64,000 bases of DNA from a virus. The notes beneath the pieces were generated by a model that was given only the letters and a program-made list of their open reading frames with translations, did no database searches and was not told where the DNA came from. How positions within the stretch are numbered: position 1 is the stretch's first letter; each line of letters begins with the position of its first letter. A program made the position numbers and the translations under genes. Positions 6,458 through 12,824 of this stretch are shown in pieces. The DNA is taken from positions 62,001 to 126,000 of the IMG/VR virus record IMGVR_UViG_3300014911_000001. One strand, given 5' to 3'.

Positions 6458-8854
6458 TTAATCGAGCTTCCAGAAGTTGAGCCAAAATTCGCGATCGGCA
6501 TTAGCAAGAGGATGAAGACCAGCAGGAGTTGTAATCCTAAGAAGCCGCGCGATTTCCCAGTTTCGCTTCCGACCAGTATGAAGTTCCACAAGAAATCTCA
6601 CATGAGATTCAAGTTCAGATTCGGTACCAGCAACAATTGCAAGGAAGTCGTTCTCAGCAACGGTAAGAGATTTCCAAGTGGTAAGAATTGCCTGAGGTTC
6701 AAACGCAGCAAGAAGTTTACGGAATCGCCGGTTGAGTCTCCGGAAGTTCCTAGTAAGAAGTATACGTAGCTCAGCAATCCTGCTGTTGAGGAAGCGCCTA
6801 CGCCGATCCAGTTCCCGTCTCCTATTTTTGAGGGTAGCCAGAGCATCGGATAGGGTATTAAGCCTAGGTAGCAGCCACTTTTCCATTTTCTGCCTCAGAA
6901 CTTCGTTTCTGATCCCAGATACTAGGAACCTGACTTTAGTTTCAGGTTTCGCATTAGCGAAGAGTCTCCGGCTCCGATTAACTACCGTATCAACCGCCGT
7001 CACTTTCTCCGCAAGAGCATTCACTTCATTTTCTATCTTCCGTATCCGAGAGAGCATCCGTCCAAACATGCGCCTCCTTATGCGATCCCACTTGAGGAAC
7101 AATGCCTTAACTTCTGGATCAATGGTGCCATCAGGAATAAGATCCTTAAGAGACCTAACTTCTGGCTCAGCAAACTTAACTTCAGGAATAAATTCAGCAA
7201 GAGGACCTGTCGGAGTTATGGCTGCTGGATCAGCTTTCGCGGTTCGGTTAGTGATCATTTGAGTAATAGTATCAAGCCTGGCAGTCGTACTCGCGAGTAG
7301 ATGCAGTCCCGCTTCTACCTCATGACGAAGCTCCGGTTCTTTACCATTAGCAAGATTCACCGCAGCTTGGAATAGCGCTCCAGCTTTCGCAATAAGATCC
7401 ACATTAATCTCAGTATCAGAAAGAAGCATCCTAGTGAAGCCAGCATCTGCCCGTGCGATCATCTCCTTCCCTAGCTCAATATTTTCCACTTCAGTACTAG
7501 GATCCATTCTCCACTTCCCGAAAGAGATTTCTTTTATCTTGCTTCGTATGCTATCGAAGAATTCCTTAGCAACAAGAGGCTCCTTGAAGACCTTGGATGC
7601 CGCGGCGAGAGCCACTTTGTCGCCATCGGCATCCCATCCGCTAGGCATATCTGCAGGGTGTACCAGAATCGCATGCGCACGATGGTCAACAATAATAGGA
7701 AGGATAAGAGTATCACCAGGCAAGATGGGCGACTTCTGTATGAGTAGGAGTTCTCCATCTTTCAGACCAAGCATACGTGCAATCACAGGAGGAATAACAG
7801 CAGTGCCGGGATGTGCATTCTGAAATCCCAGATAGAAGCCCGGGCCTAGTCTCAACTTCCGAAGTGCGATCTTTAAGTGGTCCAGAAGCACTCTCCGCAG
7901 GAAGCCTGCCTCCTTTATGAGGCCGAATTTCCGCAGAATATCAGCAGTCAGAGTCAGCACTGCACTAGGTTCATTGATCGGATCAGCGTTTTTAACAAGG
8001 ATATCAGCCGCTACCTCAGGATCAGAAAAACCATTAATAGCTTCAGCAATCTGCTCCTGAATCCGTTCAACAAACTCAGGCGCTGGATTAACATTCCATC
8101 CGAGTTTCCTTGGCAGAAGGAACCAGCGCGGCAGAGCTTGGCTGAGACTGATGCCACCCGCGAATACGGCACCAACCTCATGCAGCATGATGGTTCGCCC
8201 GAGTTCGAGTACGAAGCGCCGCCTCTTGATGAGTTTTGCGGTGTCAGCATCAGCGACGATATCAGTCCCTGTCTCTATCTCAGTAAGAACTTTATCAGCA
8301 AGAACCTCATCTCCCAGATACAACATCAGCCTCTGGAACCCGACTCTGCCGGGAAGAACTGGTACCGCTATCCCTTTCAGTCCAATAGCTGTAATCTTAA
8401 AACCACGTTTAATAAGAGCACGAGTTACCGCAGGGATATCAGCTTCTGTAGGAGCATGAGCACGCGCAACCAGCTCTGTAAACCTCTCGGACACGAAGAA
8501 AATTCCGTCTACACCCATTTTAGCATCGAGCTTGAGGCCGCGAACATCCACATTAGCCACTCGCTCAGGTTTAAAGTGCCAGCCCTTATTTGGGATCTCC
8601 GGAGTTGTCATCATCTGAATTCGCTTACCAGGAAGAGTTCTCAGATCAAATCCGTGATCGCCGAGGATATCTGCAATCACCTTATTAACCTTATCAATAG
8701 CAGAAGCAGGAACTACTCTAAAGACCCGACAATCAGGAACCATGGTTGGTTTCATTGGAAGATCAGAGTTCAGATCAGGATCAAATGCGAAGAAGACACT
8801 AGCACCAGCTTCAGCGAATAGAATAGCAAGAGGAGACTTCGGTATTCTTTCCAT
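6458..8854 (-). CDS. Putative single-subunit DPBB-type RNA polymerase (YonO-like), 798 aa
   Basis: Residues about 350-415 resemble the two double-psi beta-barrel regions of cellular-type RNA polymerases. A segment GLKDGELLLIQKSPIL corresponds to the barrel strand and RxPxL motif. Then HAILVHP and GWDADGDKVAL (D408, D410, D412) match the DFDGD catalytic loop that binds the active-site magnesium ion. The length of about 800 residues matches phage single-subunit enzymes of the SPbeta YonO kind. The C-terminal 200 residues are strongly basic and coiled-coil. Divergence is high, so this is an inference from motif order. The ATG at 8854 lies 7 bases after GGAGG. It probably transcribes phage genes. 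Confidence 0.6.
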   Translation of the reverse strand: MERIPKSPLAILFAEAGASVFFAFDPDLNSDLPMKPTMVPDCRVFRVVPASAIDKVNKVIADILGDHGFDLRTLPGKRIQMMTTPEIPNKGWHFKPERVANVDVRGLKLDAKMGVDGIFFVSERFTELVARAHAPTEADIPAVTRALIKRGFKITAIGLKGIAVPVLPGRVGFQRLMLYLGDEVLADKVLTEIETGTDIVADADTAKLIKRRRFVLELGRTIMLHEVGAVFAGGISLSQALPRWFLLPRKLGWNVNPAPEFVERIQEQIAEAINGFSDPEVAADILVKNADPINEPSAVLTLTADILRKFGLIKEAGFLRRVLLDHLKIALRKLRLGPGFYLGFQNAHPGTAVIPPVIARMLGLKDGELLLIQKSPILPGDTLILPIIVDHRAHAILVHPADMPSGWDADGDKVALAAASKVFKEPLVAKEFFDSIRSKIKEISFGKWRMDPSTEVENIELGKEMIARADAGFTRMLLSDTEINVDLIAKAGALFQAAVNLANGKEPELRHEVEAGLHLLASTTARLDTITQMITNRTAKADPAAITPTGPLAEFIPEVKFAEPEVRSLKDLIPDGTIDPEVKALFLKWDRIRRRMFGRMLSRIRKIENEVNALAEKVTAVDTVVNRSRRLFANAKPETKVRFLVSGIRNEVLRQKMEKWLLPRLNTLSDALATLKNRRRELDRRRRFLNSRIAELRILLTRNFRRLNRRFRKLLAAFEPQAILTTWKSLTVAENDFLAIVAGTESELESHVRFLVELHTGRKRNWEIARLLRITTPAGLHPLANADREFWLNFWKLD

Positions 8855-9018
8855 CATATCACCTCCTTTCCGCCGCGGATTTCGTTGCCCTCGGTGCGGC
8901 ACTCCGAGGGTCGCCGGGCTTCGAGCGTCATTGGTGCCAAGGCTGGCCATAGAATGAAGCCCGGAAATTCCATGGCCATGGCCGGGCGCCTCAGCACCTC
9001 TGCCCTCTTTTTATCCAT
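8854..9018 (-). CDS. Possible 54-aa leader peptide overlapping a pseudoknot
   Basis: An ATG at 9018 follows AAAGGAGG by 8 bases and opens 54 codons whose TGA overlaps the start of the polymerase gene (TGATG). The composition is unremarkable and the middle is the pseudoknot at 8914-8978. It may be a leader peptide whose translation opens or closes the structure, or the frame may be accidental. Confidence 0.4.
   Translation of the reverse strand: MDKKRAEVLRRPAMAMEFPGFILWPALAPMTLEARRPSECRTEGNEIRGGKEVI
8914..8978 (-). ncRNA. H-type pseudoknot upstream of the polymerase gene (copy 8)
   Basis: Stem 1 pairs TGGCCATGGAAT with ATTCTATGGCCA, 12 bp with one G-U. Stem 2 pairs CCGGGCTTC with GAAGCCCGG. 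The junction is UU and there is no base between stem 2 and stem 1'. The last loop is longer (21 bases) than in other copies. A further hairpin, CCCTCGG/CCGAGGG (8889-8910), lies between it and the ribosome binding site. It is inside a possible short reading frame, so support is lower. Confidence 0.6.
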
Positions 9019-9042
9019 TCTTTCTTACCTCCTTTATAAATA

Positions 9043-9121
9043 GAGGGACTCTTAGGCCCTTAGGCTATTGACCTAAGGGAGCCCCGGCGCCACGACAAGG
9101 CGGTCCCTCAAAAAGCCGGGG
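9043..9121 (-). ncRNA. HDV-like self-cleaving ribozyme candidate R2
   Basis: P1 is CCCCGGC/GCCGGGG, P2 GAGGGAC/GTCCCTC, and P3 GCC/GGC with loop TTGTCGT. P4 is CCTTAGG/CCTAAGG, and the P4-to-P2' joiner contains CCTAAGA. Order and loops match R1, R3 and R4, although all stems differ. P1 begins at 9121, so cleavage would fall exactly after the TAA stop (9122-9124) of the upstream gene, with no 3' hairpin. The next ribosome binding site follows 12 bases after P2'. Confidence 0.85.
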
Positions 9122-9589
9122 TTAACTCAATTTGACATCATTATTATCCTTCTCTTTCTTTATCCACTCTATCAATTCATCCACTAGGCGCTCCACATTA
9201 TAATCATCAATAATAAGAAGCGCCCTCCTGACCTTGTAGCCGAGCACCTCATGCGCTTTTAGCACATGCCTCGGCATCCAAGGCCAGGTCTCATTGTATC
9301 CCCCATTATATTTGATTTGGAGAAGGATTACCTCCTTCTTATGGGGGATACCAATGCTGACGTCGATTTTAAATACGACGTCAGCTTTACTCCCGATAGG
9401 ATAGTCTATTAATTTCCATCCCGCCGGAAGCTTGGAGGATAGTTCTTCAATGAATCTATCCTCCGCTTCGAAGCCAGCTCTATGCGCCTCATGTGCGATA
9501 GAGCTAACCTCGAAATCCGGGCGGATTATTTCATGACATTCCGCCCAGAATTTTCGCGCTATAGTGCGGGCATGCGTTTCCATATCCAT
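9122..9589 (-). CDS. PD-(D/E)XK-like nuclease-fold protein, 155 aa
   Basis: The middle of the protein reads like a restriction-endonuclease core: an E-rich helix near residue 45, then YPIGSKADVVFKID and EVILLQIKYNGG, giving a D...(Q)xK pattern. The acidic residue before the Lys is replaced by Gln, so activity is uncertain. It may cut DNA or act in recombination. The ATG at 9589 follows AAAGGAGG. The ribozyme R2 begins right at its stop codon. Confidence 0.6.
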   Translation of the reverse strand: MDMETHARTIARKFWAECHEIIRPDFEVSSIAHEAHRAGFEAEDRFIEELSSKLPAGWKLIDYPIGSKADVVFKIDVSIGIPHKKEVILLQIKYNGGYNETWPWMPRHVLKAHEVLGYKVRRALLIIDDYNVERLVDELIEWIKKEKDNNDVKLS

Positions 9590-9601
9590 GGTTGCCTCCT
9601 T

Positions 9602-10177
9602 TTACTCGACAAGAACATGATATATTCCATTTATTTTCTTTACTTTCCTTACTCTAAATAAACATTTATCCACAATTACTTCCTCTTCTTCACAATAAGG
9701 TTGCAAATTCAACAATCTCCCCTCTGCTTTAGTCATAAATACAACAGGAACTACATCAGGAAAATTATATCCTTCCCACAAATCCGGGTCATCAAACTCG
9801 TTATCATAACTTCTCTTTTTTCAAATTGCGAAGCGCTTTGCAACTGCATAACGCCTCGTCCAACTCATATTGATAGATATTTTCCTCCCTATCTGAGGGA
9901 TAGCATATACAACATCCCCTCTGAATAATAGTGATCTTACCTTAGGACACCCTAATAACGATATTTTTAAGGCGAGCTTAGAAATATAGATACCTCTCCC
10001 CTTCCACATTCTCAGCAAAGCGATCCTATTGTCTTTTGAAAATATCCCGCACAAAATTCTCAGCTTTTTCAATAACAGCTTGTATTTCATTTGGAGATGG
10101 TTCAGCTTTATTTCCCAACTCCTGTAAAAAACATTCCTTTTAGGATCTTTAATGAATAACGAAATGACCCACCACAT
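9602..10177 (-). pseudogene. Broken gene with frameshifts and internal stops
   Basis: A good ribosome binding site and an ATG at 10177 begin a reading frame whose first 13 residues look like a membrane anchor. Protein-like sequence then continues in another frame (KECFLQELGNKAEPSPNEIQ), as if one A were missing from an AAAA run. That frame has three stops and resumes with a Cys-rich stretch (RGCCICYPSDREENIYQYEL). After an A6 run it shifts again into YDNEFDDPDLWEGYNFPD, which runs to a stop at 9602. A long frame through the region (stop 9821) exists, but its sequence looks less natural. Assembly errors at A-runs are the alternative. Confidence 0.5.
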
Positions 10178-10192
10178 TGTTACACCTCCTTT

Positions 10193-10251
10193 TGCCCGTA
10201 TTAGTTTACCAAGGGCACCATCTGACCTGCGGGCATTGATCAGACGGTGCC
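10193..10251 (-). ncRNA. H-type pseudoknot in 5' leader (copy 5)
   Basis: Stem 1 pairs GGCACCGTCTGATC with GGTCAGATGGTGCC, 14 bp with two G-U pairs. Stem 2 pairs TGCCCG with CGGGCA. The junction is AA, and the last loop, CTTGGTAAACTAATA, is A-rich. It ends at the AAAGGAGG used by the gene at 10177. Confidence 0.78.
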
Positions 10252-10264
10252 TATGTTACAAAAC

Positions 10265-10299
10265 GGGCACCGTATAGTCATGGTAACAATACGGTGCCC
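10265..10299 (-). other. Perfect 11-bp hairpin between R3 and pseudoknot 5
   Basis: GGGCACCGTAT pairs with ATACGGTGCCC across a 13-base loop. It shares the core GGCACCGT with stem 1 of the neighbouring pseudoknot, so alternative pairings between the two are possible. Confidence 0.6.
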
Positions 10300-10320
10300 T
10301 CACAACATCCCCTTTTATTA

Positions 10321-10396
10321 GGGTGCTCTTAGACCCTTAGGGATTGGACCTAAGGGAGCCCCTCCACCACGTCAAGGTGGCACCCTATCGGAGGGG
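10321..10396 (-). ncRNA. HDV-like self-cleaving ribozyme candidate R3
   Basis: P1 is CCCCTCC/GGAGGGG, P2 GGGTGC/GCACCC, and P3 ACC/GGT with loop TTGACGT. P4 is CCTTAGG/CCTAAGG, and the P4-to-P2' joiner is GTCTAAGA. Cleavage is predicted between 10397 and 10396. Upstream, a 9-bp hairpin (10398-10424) ends one base before the site. R3 lies after the stop of 10450-10746 and before a second hairpin and pseudoknot 5. Confidence 0.87.
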
Positions 10397-10397
10397 T

Positions 10398-10424
10398 AGC
10401 AAGGCCATCATGTGAGGCCTTGCT
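10398..10424 (-). other. 3'-end hairpin immediately upstream of ribozyme R3
   Basis: AGCAAGGCC pairs with GGCCTTGCT around a 9-base loop, followed by a single A and the predicted cleavage site. After cleavage the upstream message would end in this hairpin plus A. Confidence 0.65.
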
Positions 10425-10449
10425 TTGGCTTGGGCGGCACCTCATCATC

Positions 10450-10746
10450 TTACACATAAAAGCGATCCAACCCCTCAATATGAGGGGTTGTTTTGCTCTC
10501 CCTATCAACGATGTACAAGTTAGTCCCTATCCGAAATATGTCATGATACTTACACGCCTCCGGCTCCACAATAAGCTCTGCATCCTCAGGTATATATCCA
10601 ACCCATCCTTTGTACAAGCACCTCCGCACTAAGACATGAGTAAAACAGCTGGAATCAACAAGTGTAAGTCTATCATCATCATCATCGTAAATTCCGATAT
10701 ACCAGTAGTTATCTCTCACCAAGACTTTAATGACTTTTACCGCCAC
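10450..10746 (-). CDS. Hypothetical protein, 98 aa
   Basis: The GTG at 10746 is chosen because AAAGGAGG lies 7 bases upstream. The in-frame extension upstream would cover pseudoknot 6. The protein is soluble and beta-rich, with a run of five Asp near residue 20 and three Cys. Family not recognised. Confidence 0.68.
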   Translation of the reverse strand: MAVKVIKVLVRDNYWYIGIYDDDDDRLTLVDSSCFTHVLVRRCLYKGWVGYIPEDAELIVEPEACKYHDIFRIGTNLYIVDRESKTTPHIEGLDRFYV

Positions 10747-10761
10747 GATAAACCTCCTTTC

Positions 10762-10820
10762 GCCGCACCTCAGTTCAGCCCCCGACACGCATGCGGTGCG
10801 GCATTTACATACGTGTCGGG
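10762..10820 (-). ncRNA. H-type pseudoknot in 5' leader (copy 6)
   Basis: Stem 1 pairs CCCGACACGTATGT with GCATGCGTGTCGGG, 14 bp with two G-U pairs. Stem 2 pairs GCCGCACC with GGTGCGGC. The junction is AAAT, there is no base between stem 2 and stem 1', and the last loop is GGCTGAACTGA. It ends 3 bases before the AGGAGG of 10450-10746. Confidence 0.8.
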
Positions 10821-10837
10821 ATGCCGCCCAAGCCATC

Positions 10838-10907
10838 GGACGCTCTTAGACCTAGCCACAAGGCTAGGAGCCCCTCCACCACGTCAAGGTGGCGTCCGTC
10901 GGAGGGG
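10838..10907 (-). ncRNA. HDV-like self-cleaving ribozyme candidate R4
   Basis: P1 is CCCCTCC/GGAGGGG and P2 GGACGC/GCGTCC. P3 is ACC/GGT with loop TTGACGT, and P4 is CCTAGCC/GGCTAGG with loop TTGT. The joiner is TCTAAGA. P1 and P3 match R3, while P2 and P4 differ by compensated changes. Cleavage is predicted between 10908 and 10907, one base after a 7-bp hairpin (10909-10932). It sits between the stop of 10957-11190 and pseudoknot 6. Confidence 0.87.
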
Positions 10908-10908
10908 T

Positions 10909-10932
10909 AGCAAGGCCATGCGAGACCTTGCT
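10909..10932 (-). other. 3'-end hairpin immediately upstream of ribozyme R4
   Basis: AGCAAGG pairs with CCTTGCT around a 10-base loop, followed by A and the predicted cleavage site. Layout is the same as at R3. Confidence 0.62.
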
Positions 10933-10956
10933 TTGTCTGCGGGGGCACCATGAATA

Positions 10957-11190
10957 TTATAACTCTGATGGACGGGGCCTCTGTAACGATTCAAAATATA
11001 GCGATAAAGCCTCCATGAATGTCACAGGAATCCCTTTTTTCTTATACTGGAATGGAGGCGCCGGAACATTACCCAGCACCTCCTTTGTTATTTTTATTGC
11101 AATGTAACCTCTAAGTTCCTTAAACCGGTATGTCTTGATTTCACCATTATTATAAATGGTGATAGCATTCACGTTTTTTGACATCCTCAT
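10957..11190 (-). CDS. Hypothetical protein, 77 aa
   Basis: The ATG at 11190 follows AAAGGAGG by 6 bases. The protein is basic, of mixed alpha/beta character, with no motif recognised. It is flanked by pseudoknot 7 upstream and ribozyme R4 downstream. Confidence 0.7.
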   Translation of the reverse strand: MRMSKNVNAITIYNNGEIKTYRFKELRGYIAIKITKEVLGNVPAPPFQYKKKGIPVTFMEALSLYFESLQRPRPSEL

Positions 11191-11206
11191 TTTATCCTCC
11201 TTTTTC

Positions 11207-11266
11207 GCCGCGCCTTGGTTCTACGCCCAGCATGTACGCGGCGCGGCATTTACGCACATGCTGGGC
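11207..11266 (-). ncRNA. H-type pseudoknot in 5' leader (copy 7)
   Basis: Stem 1 pairs GCCCAGCATGTGCGT with GCGTACATGCTGGGC, 15 bp with two G-U pairs. Stem 2 pairs GCCGCGCC with GGCGCGGC. The junction is AAAT, there is no base between stem 2 and stem 1', and the last loop is GTAGAACCAA. It ends 5 bases before the AAGGAGG of 10957-11190. Confidence 0.8.
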
Positions 11267-11279
11267 TGGCGCCCCCGCA

Positions 11280-11759
11280 ATCCCCTATTAGCCGAGGAAG
11301 CAAATCAAAAATCAAGGGGGCAGGGGGGTCGAAATACAATCCGACCCCCTCAAAATCCACAATAGAGACCTCCTGAATTTTTTGCCGATTTCTTGACCCT
11401 TATGGACCTCCCTGTAGACTCATTCCGACGGGGTACCTTGCGGCATAGGGAGGTGTTCTATGAGGTTGTTGGTTGGACTGGATATGGGCTTGTGATGGTT
11501 ATTGTGTTAGGGTCTGGGGGGTGTGGGACCTCTTGTGGGCTTGTTTGTGACTATGTGGGTTGGTGTGGGCTACCCCTTTTCGACCCTATGGGTCTGCTCT
11601 CTATAAGGCTTCCTGCTTCAGCGAGGGATAGCTAGGCTTATGTGAAGCCCCCGCCAGAGCCCTCTCCACAGGCATAAGTTCGGGCCGCCCCGGCCCTACC
11701 ACCCGTGAGGTGGGTGAGCCCATTTTTTGTGATGTATGTTGTGTGTATGTTAGCATTTT
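11280..11759 (-). other. 480-base gene-free, partly structured region after dut
   Basis: No gene with a ribosome binding site was found on either strand. Three parts stand out in the leftward RNA. The first (about 11600-11735) has several GC hairpins, such as GGGCCG/CGGCCC and CCACC/GGTGG. The second (about 11460-11580) is rich in C and A and nearly free of G, as in Rho-loading sites. The third has an 8-bp ACCTCCCT/AGGGAGGT hairpin (about 11410-11455) and a GGGGGTCG/CGACCCCC hairpin (about 11326-11353). It may be a Rho-dependent terminator or a longer non-coding RNA. Confidence 0.45.
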
Positions 11760-12203
11760 TTATATACCTGTGCTACCGAATCCATTTTGGTTGCGTGTTG
11801 TGGGTGTTACATCATTGACAGGTTCGAATTCGCATGGATGTATTCGTGATATTATTATTTGGGCTATTCTATCGCCGTCTTTTATGGTAATGTTTTTGTT
11901 ACCGAGGTTGATGAGGATGACCATTATTTCGCCTCTGTAGTCGCTATCTATGGTTCCTGGTGAGTTAAGGACCGTTAGTCCGTGTCTGAGTGCTAGTCCA
12001 CTTCTTGGGCGGATTTGTGCTTCGTAGTTGTTGGGTAGTTCTAGTATGAAGCCGGCCGGTATGGCTTTATATTCACCCGGGTGTAGTGTTATGGGTTTTT
12101 GGAGTCTTGCGAAGATGTCGTAGCCTGCTGAACCCGGGGTCATTTTTCTTGGCATTGTACCGCCGGGCAGAAGTTTTAGTTTGATTTTATTAGTGTTACT
12201 CAT
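11760..12203 (-). CDS. dut: dUTP diphosphatase (dUTPase), 147 aa
   Basis: The trimeric dUTPase motifs are in order: PGSAGYDIFA (motif I), RPRSGLALRHGL (motif II), LNSPGTIDSDYRGEIMV (motif III), DGDRIAQIII (motif IV) and a C-terminal RNQNGFGSTGI (motif V). It hydrolyses dUTP to dUMP and pyrophosphate, keeping uracil out of DNA and feeding thymidylate synthesis (ThyX is encoded at 18202). The ATG at 12203 lacks a ribosome binding site but overlaps the end of the upstream gene, so coupled translation is likely. Confidence 0.95.
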   Translation of the reverse strand: MSNTNKIKLKLLPGGTMPRKMTPGSAGYDIFARLQKPITLHPGEYKAIPAGFILELPNNYEAQIRPRSGLALRHGLTVLNSPGTIDSDYRGEIMVILINLGNKNITIKDGDRIAQIIISRIHPCEFEPVNDVTPTTRNQNGFGSTGI

Positions 12204-12432
12204 GGCTACTGGATTTAATTTGTTCGTTCTTACTGTTACTAATAGGTTTGATACCCAGTACCCATTGGGCACCGCATTCACATATTAGTGTCATCCTTTT
12301 ATACCCTTGCGTATCGGATGCTGTGAATACGATGGACACAGATTGACCGTCTTTTAGGTTCCATCCTTCTATTATGTTTGTTTTACCGCATACGGGGCAT
12401 GTGAAGAAGCCCGCCCATTTTTGTTCCTTCAT
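12196..12432 (-). CDS. Zinc-ribbon protein, 78 aa
   Basis: CPVC near residue 12 and CECG near residue 52 form a four-Cys zinc-binding pattern. The remainder is polar with a Ser- and Lys-rich tail. The start at 12432 follows AAGGAG. Its end overlaps the start of dut, and its start overlaps the end of the upstream gene (ATGA). Confidence 0.75.
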   Translation of the reverse strand: MKEQKWAGFFTCPVCGKTNIIEGWNLKDGQSVSIVFTASDTQGYKRMTLICECGAQWVLGIKPISNSKNEQIKSSSHE

Positions 12433-12824
12433 TTTATCTCCTTATTGTTTTTATCGTTGAAATATGTTTTTCTAAATTCCTCTAGGATAGGTTCATCACC
12501 TGTACCATAGAGGACGGCGTGCATCCATTCAGTTACTTGATCTGCTGTATGGTGTGGAAATACATCCTTCATGCATCCGAAGTATTTTTGCCAGTTGGTT
12601 GGTTTAGGTTTTTTATGTTCTTTTATAGTCCATTTTTTGGTAGCTGTGGCGGATCCGTAGGTTGTGAGGATGAGGCCTATAATTATTATTATTATGGTGT
12701 ATGTAGTGGGATTATTGGTGTAGTGGTGGAGGAGGAAGCCGGCCGCAGTGGTAAGGAGGCCCCAGAATCGTTTGCTTTTCCAGAAGGGTTTGGTGTTATT
12801 ATTGTTATTATCGTGTGTGCTCAT
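12429..12824 (-). CDS. Membrane protein with Asn-rich N-terminus, 131 aa
   Basis: A polar N-terminus with a run of Asn is followed by two hydrophobic segments (about residues 20-35 and 41-58) and a soluble helical C-terminal domain. The ATG at 12824 follows GGAG and overlaps the end of tnpB by 17 bases. Function unknown. Confidence 0.7.
   Translation of the reverse strand: MSTHDNNNNNTKPFWKSKRFWGLLTTAAGFLLHHYTNNPTTYTIIIIIIGLILTTYGSATATKKWTIKEHKKPKPTNWQKYFGCMKDVFPHHTADQVTEWMHAVLYGTGDEPILEEFRKTYFNDKNNKEIK

Noticed and set aside
7877-8821. 314-codon plus-strand frame opposite the polymerase gene
   Set aside because: No ribosome binding site, no motif, and it is a shadow of the minus-strand codon pattern. 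The minus frame has the DADGD motif.
9821-9823. TGA read as tryptophan (alternative genetic code)
   Set aside because: TGA is a normal stop at many ATGA and TGATG junctions in this window, so local damage is more likely.
10193-11266. CRISPR array
   Set aside because: The repeated elements have different sequences, are hundreds of bases apart, and show paired-stem structure rather than direct repeats and spacers.
11393-11635. 80-codon plus-strand frame in the gene-free region
   Set aside because: No ribosome binding site, repetitive G/T composition, and no neighbour on the same strand.
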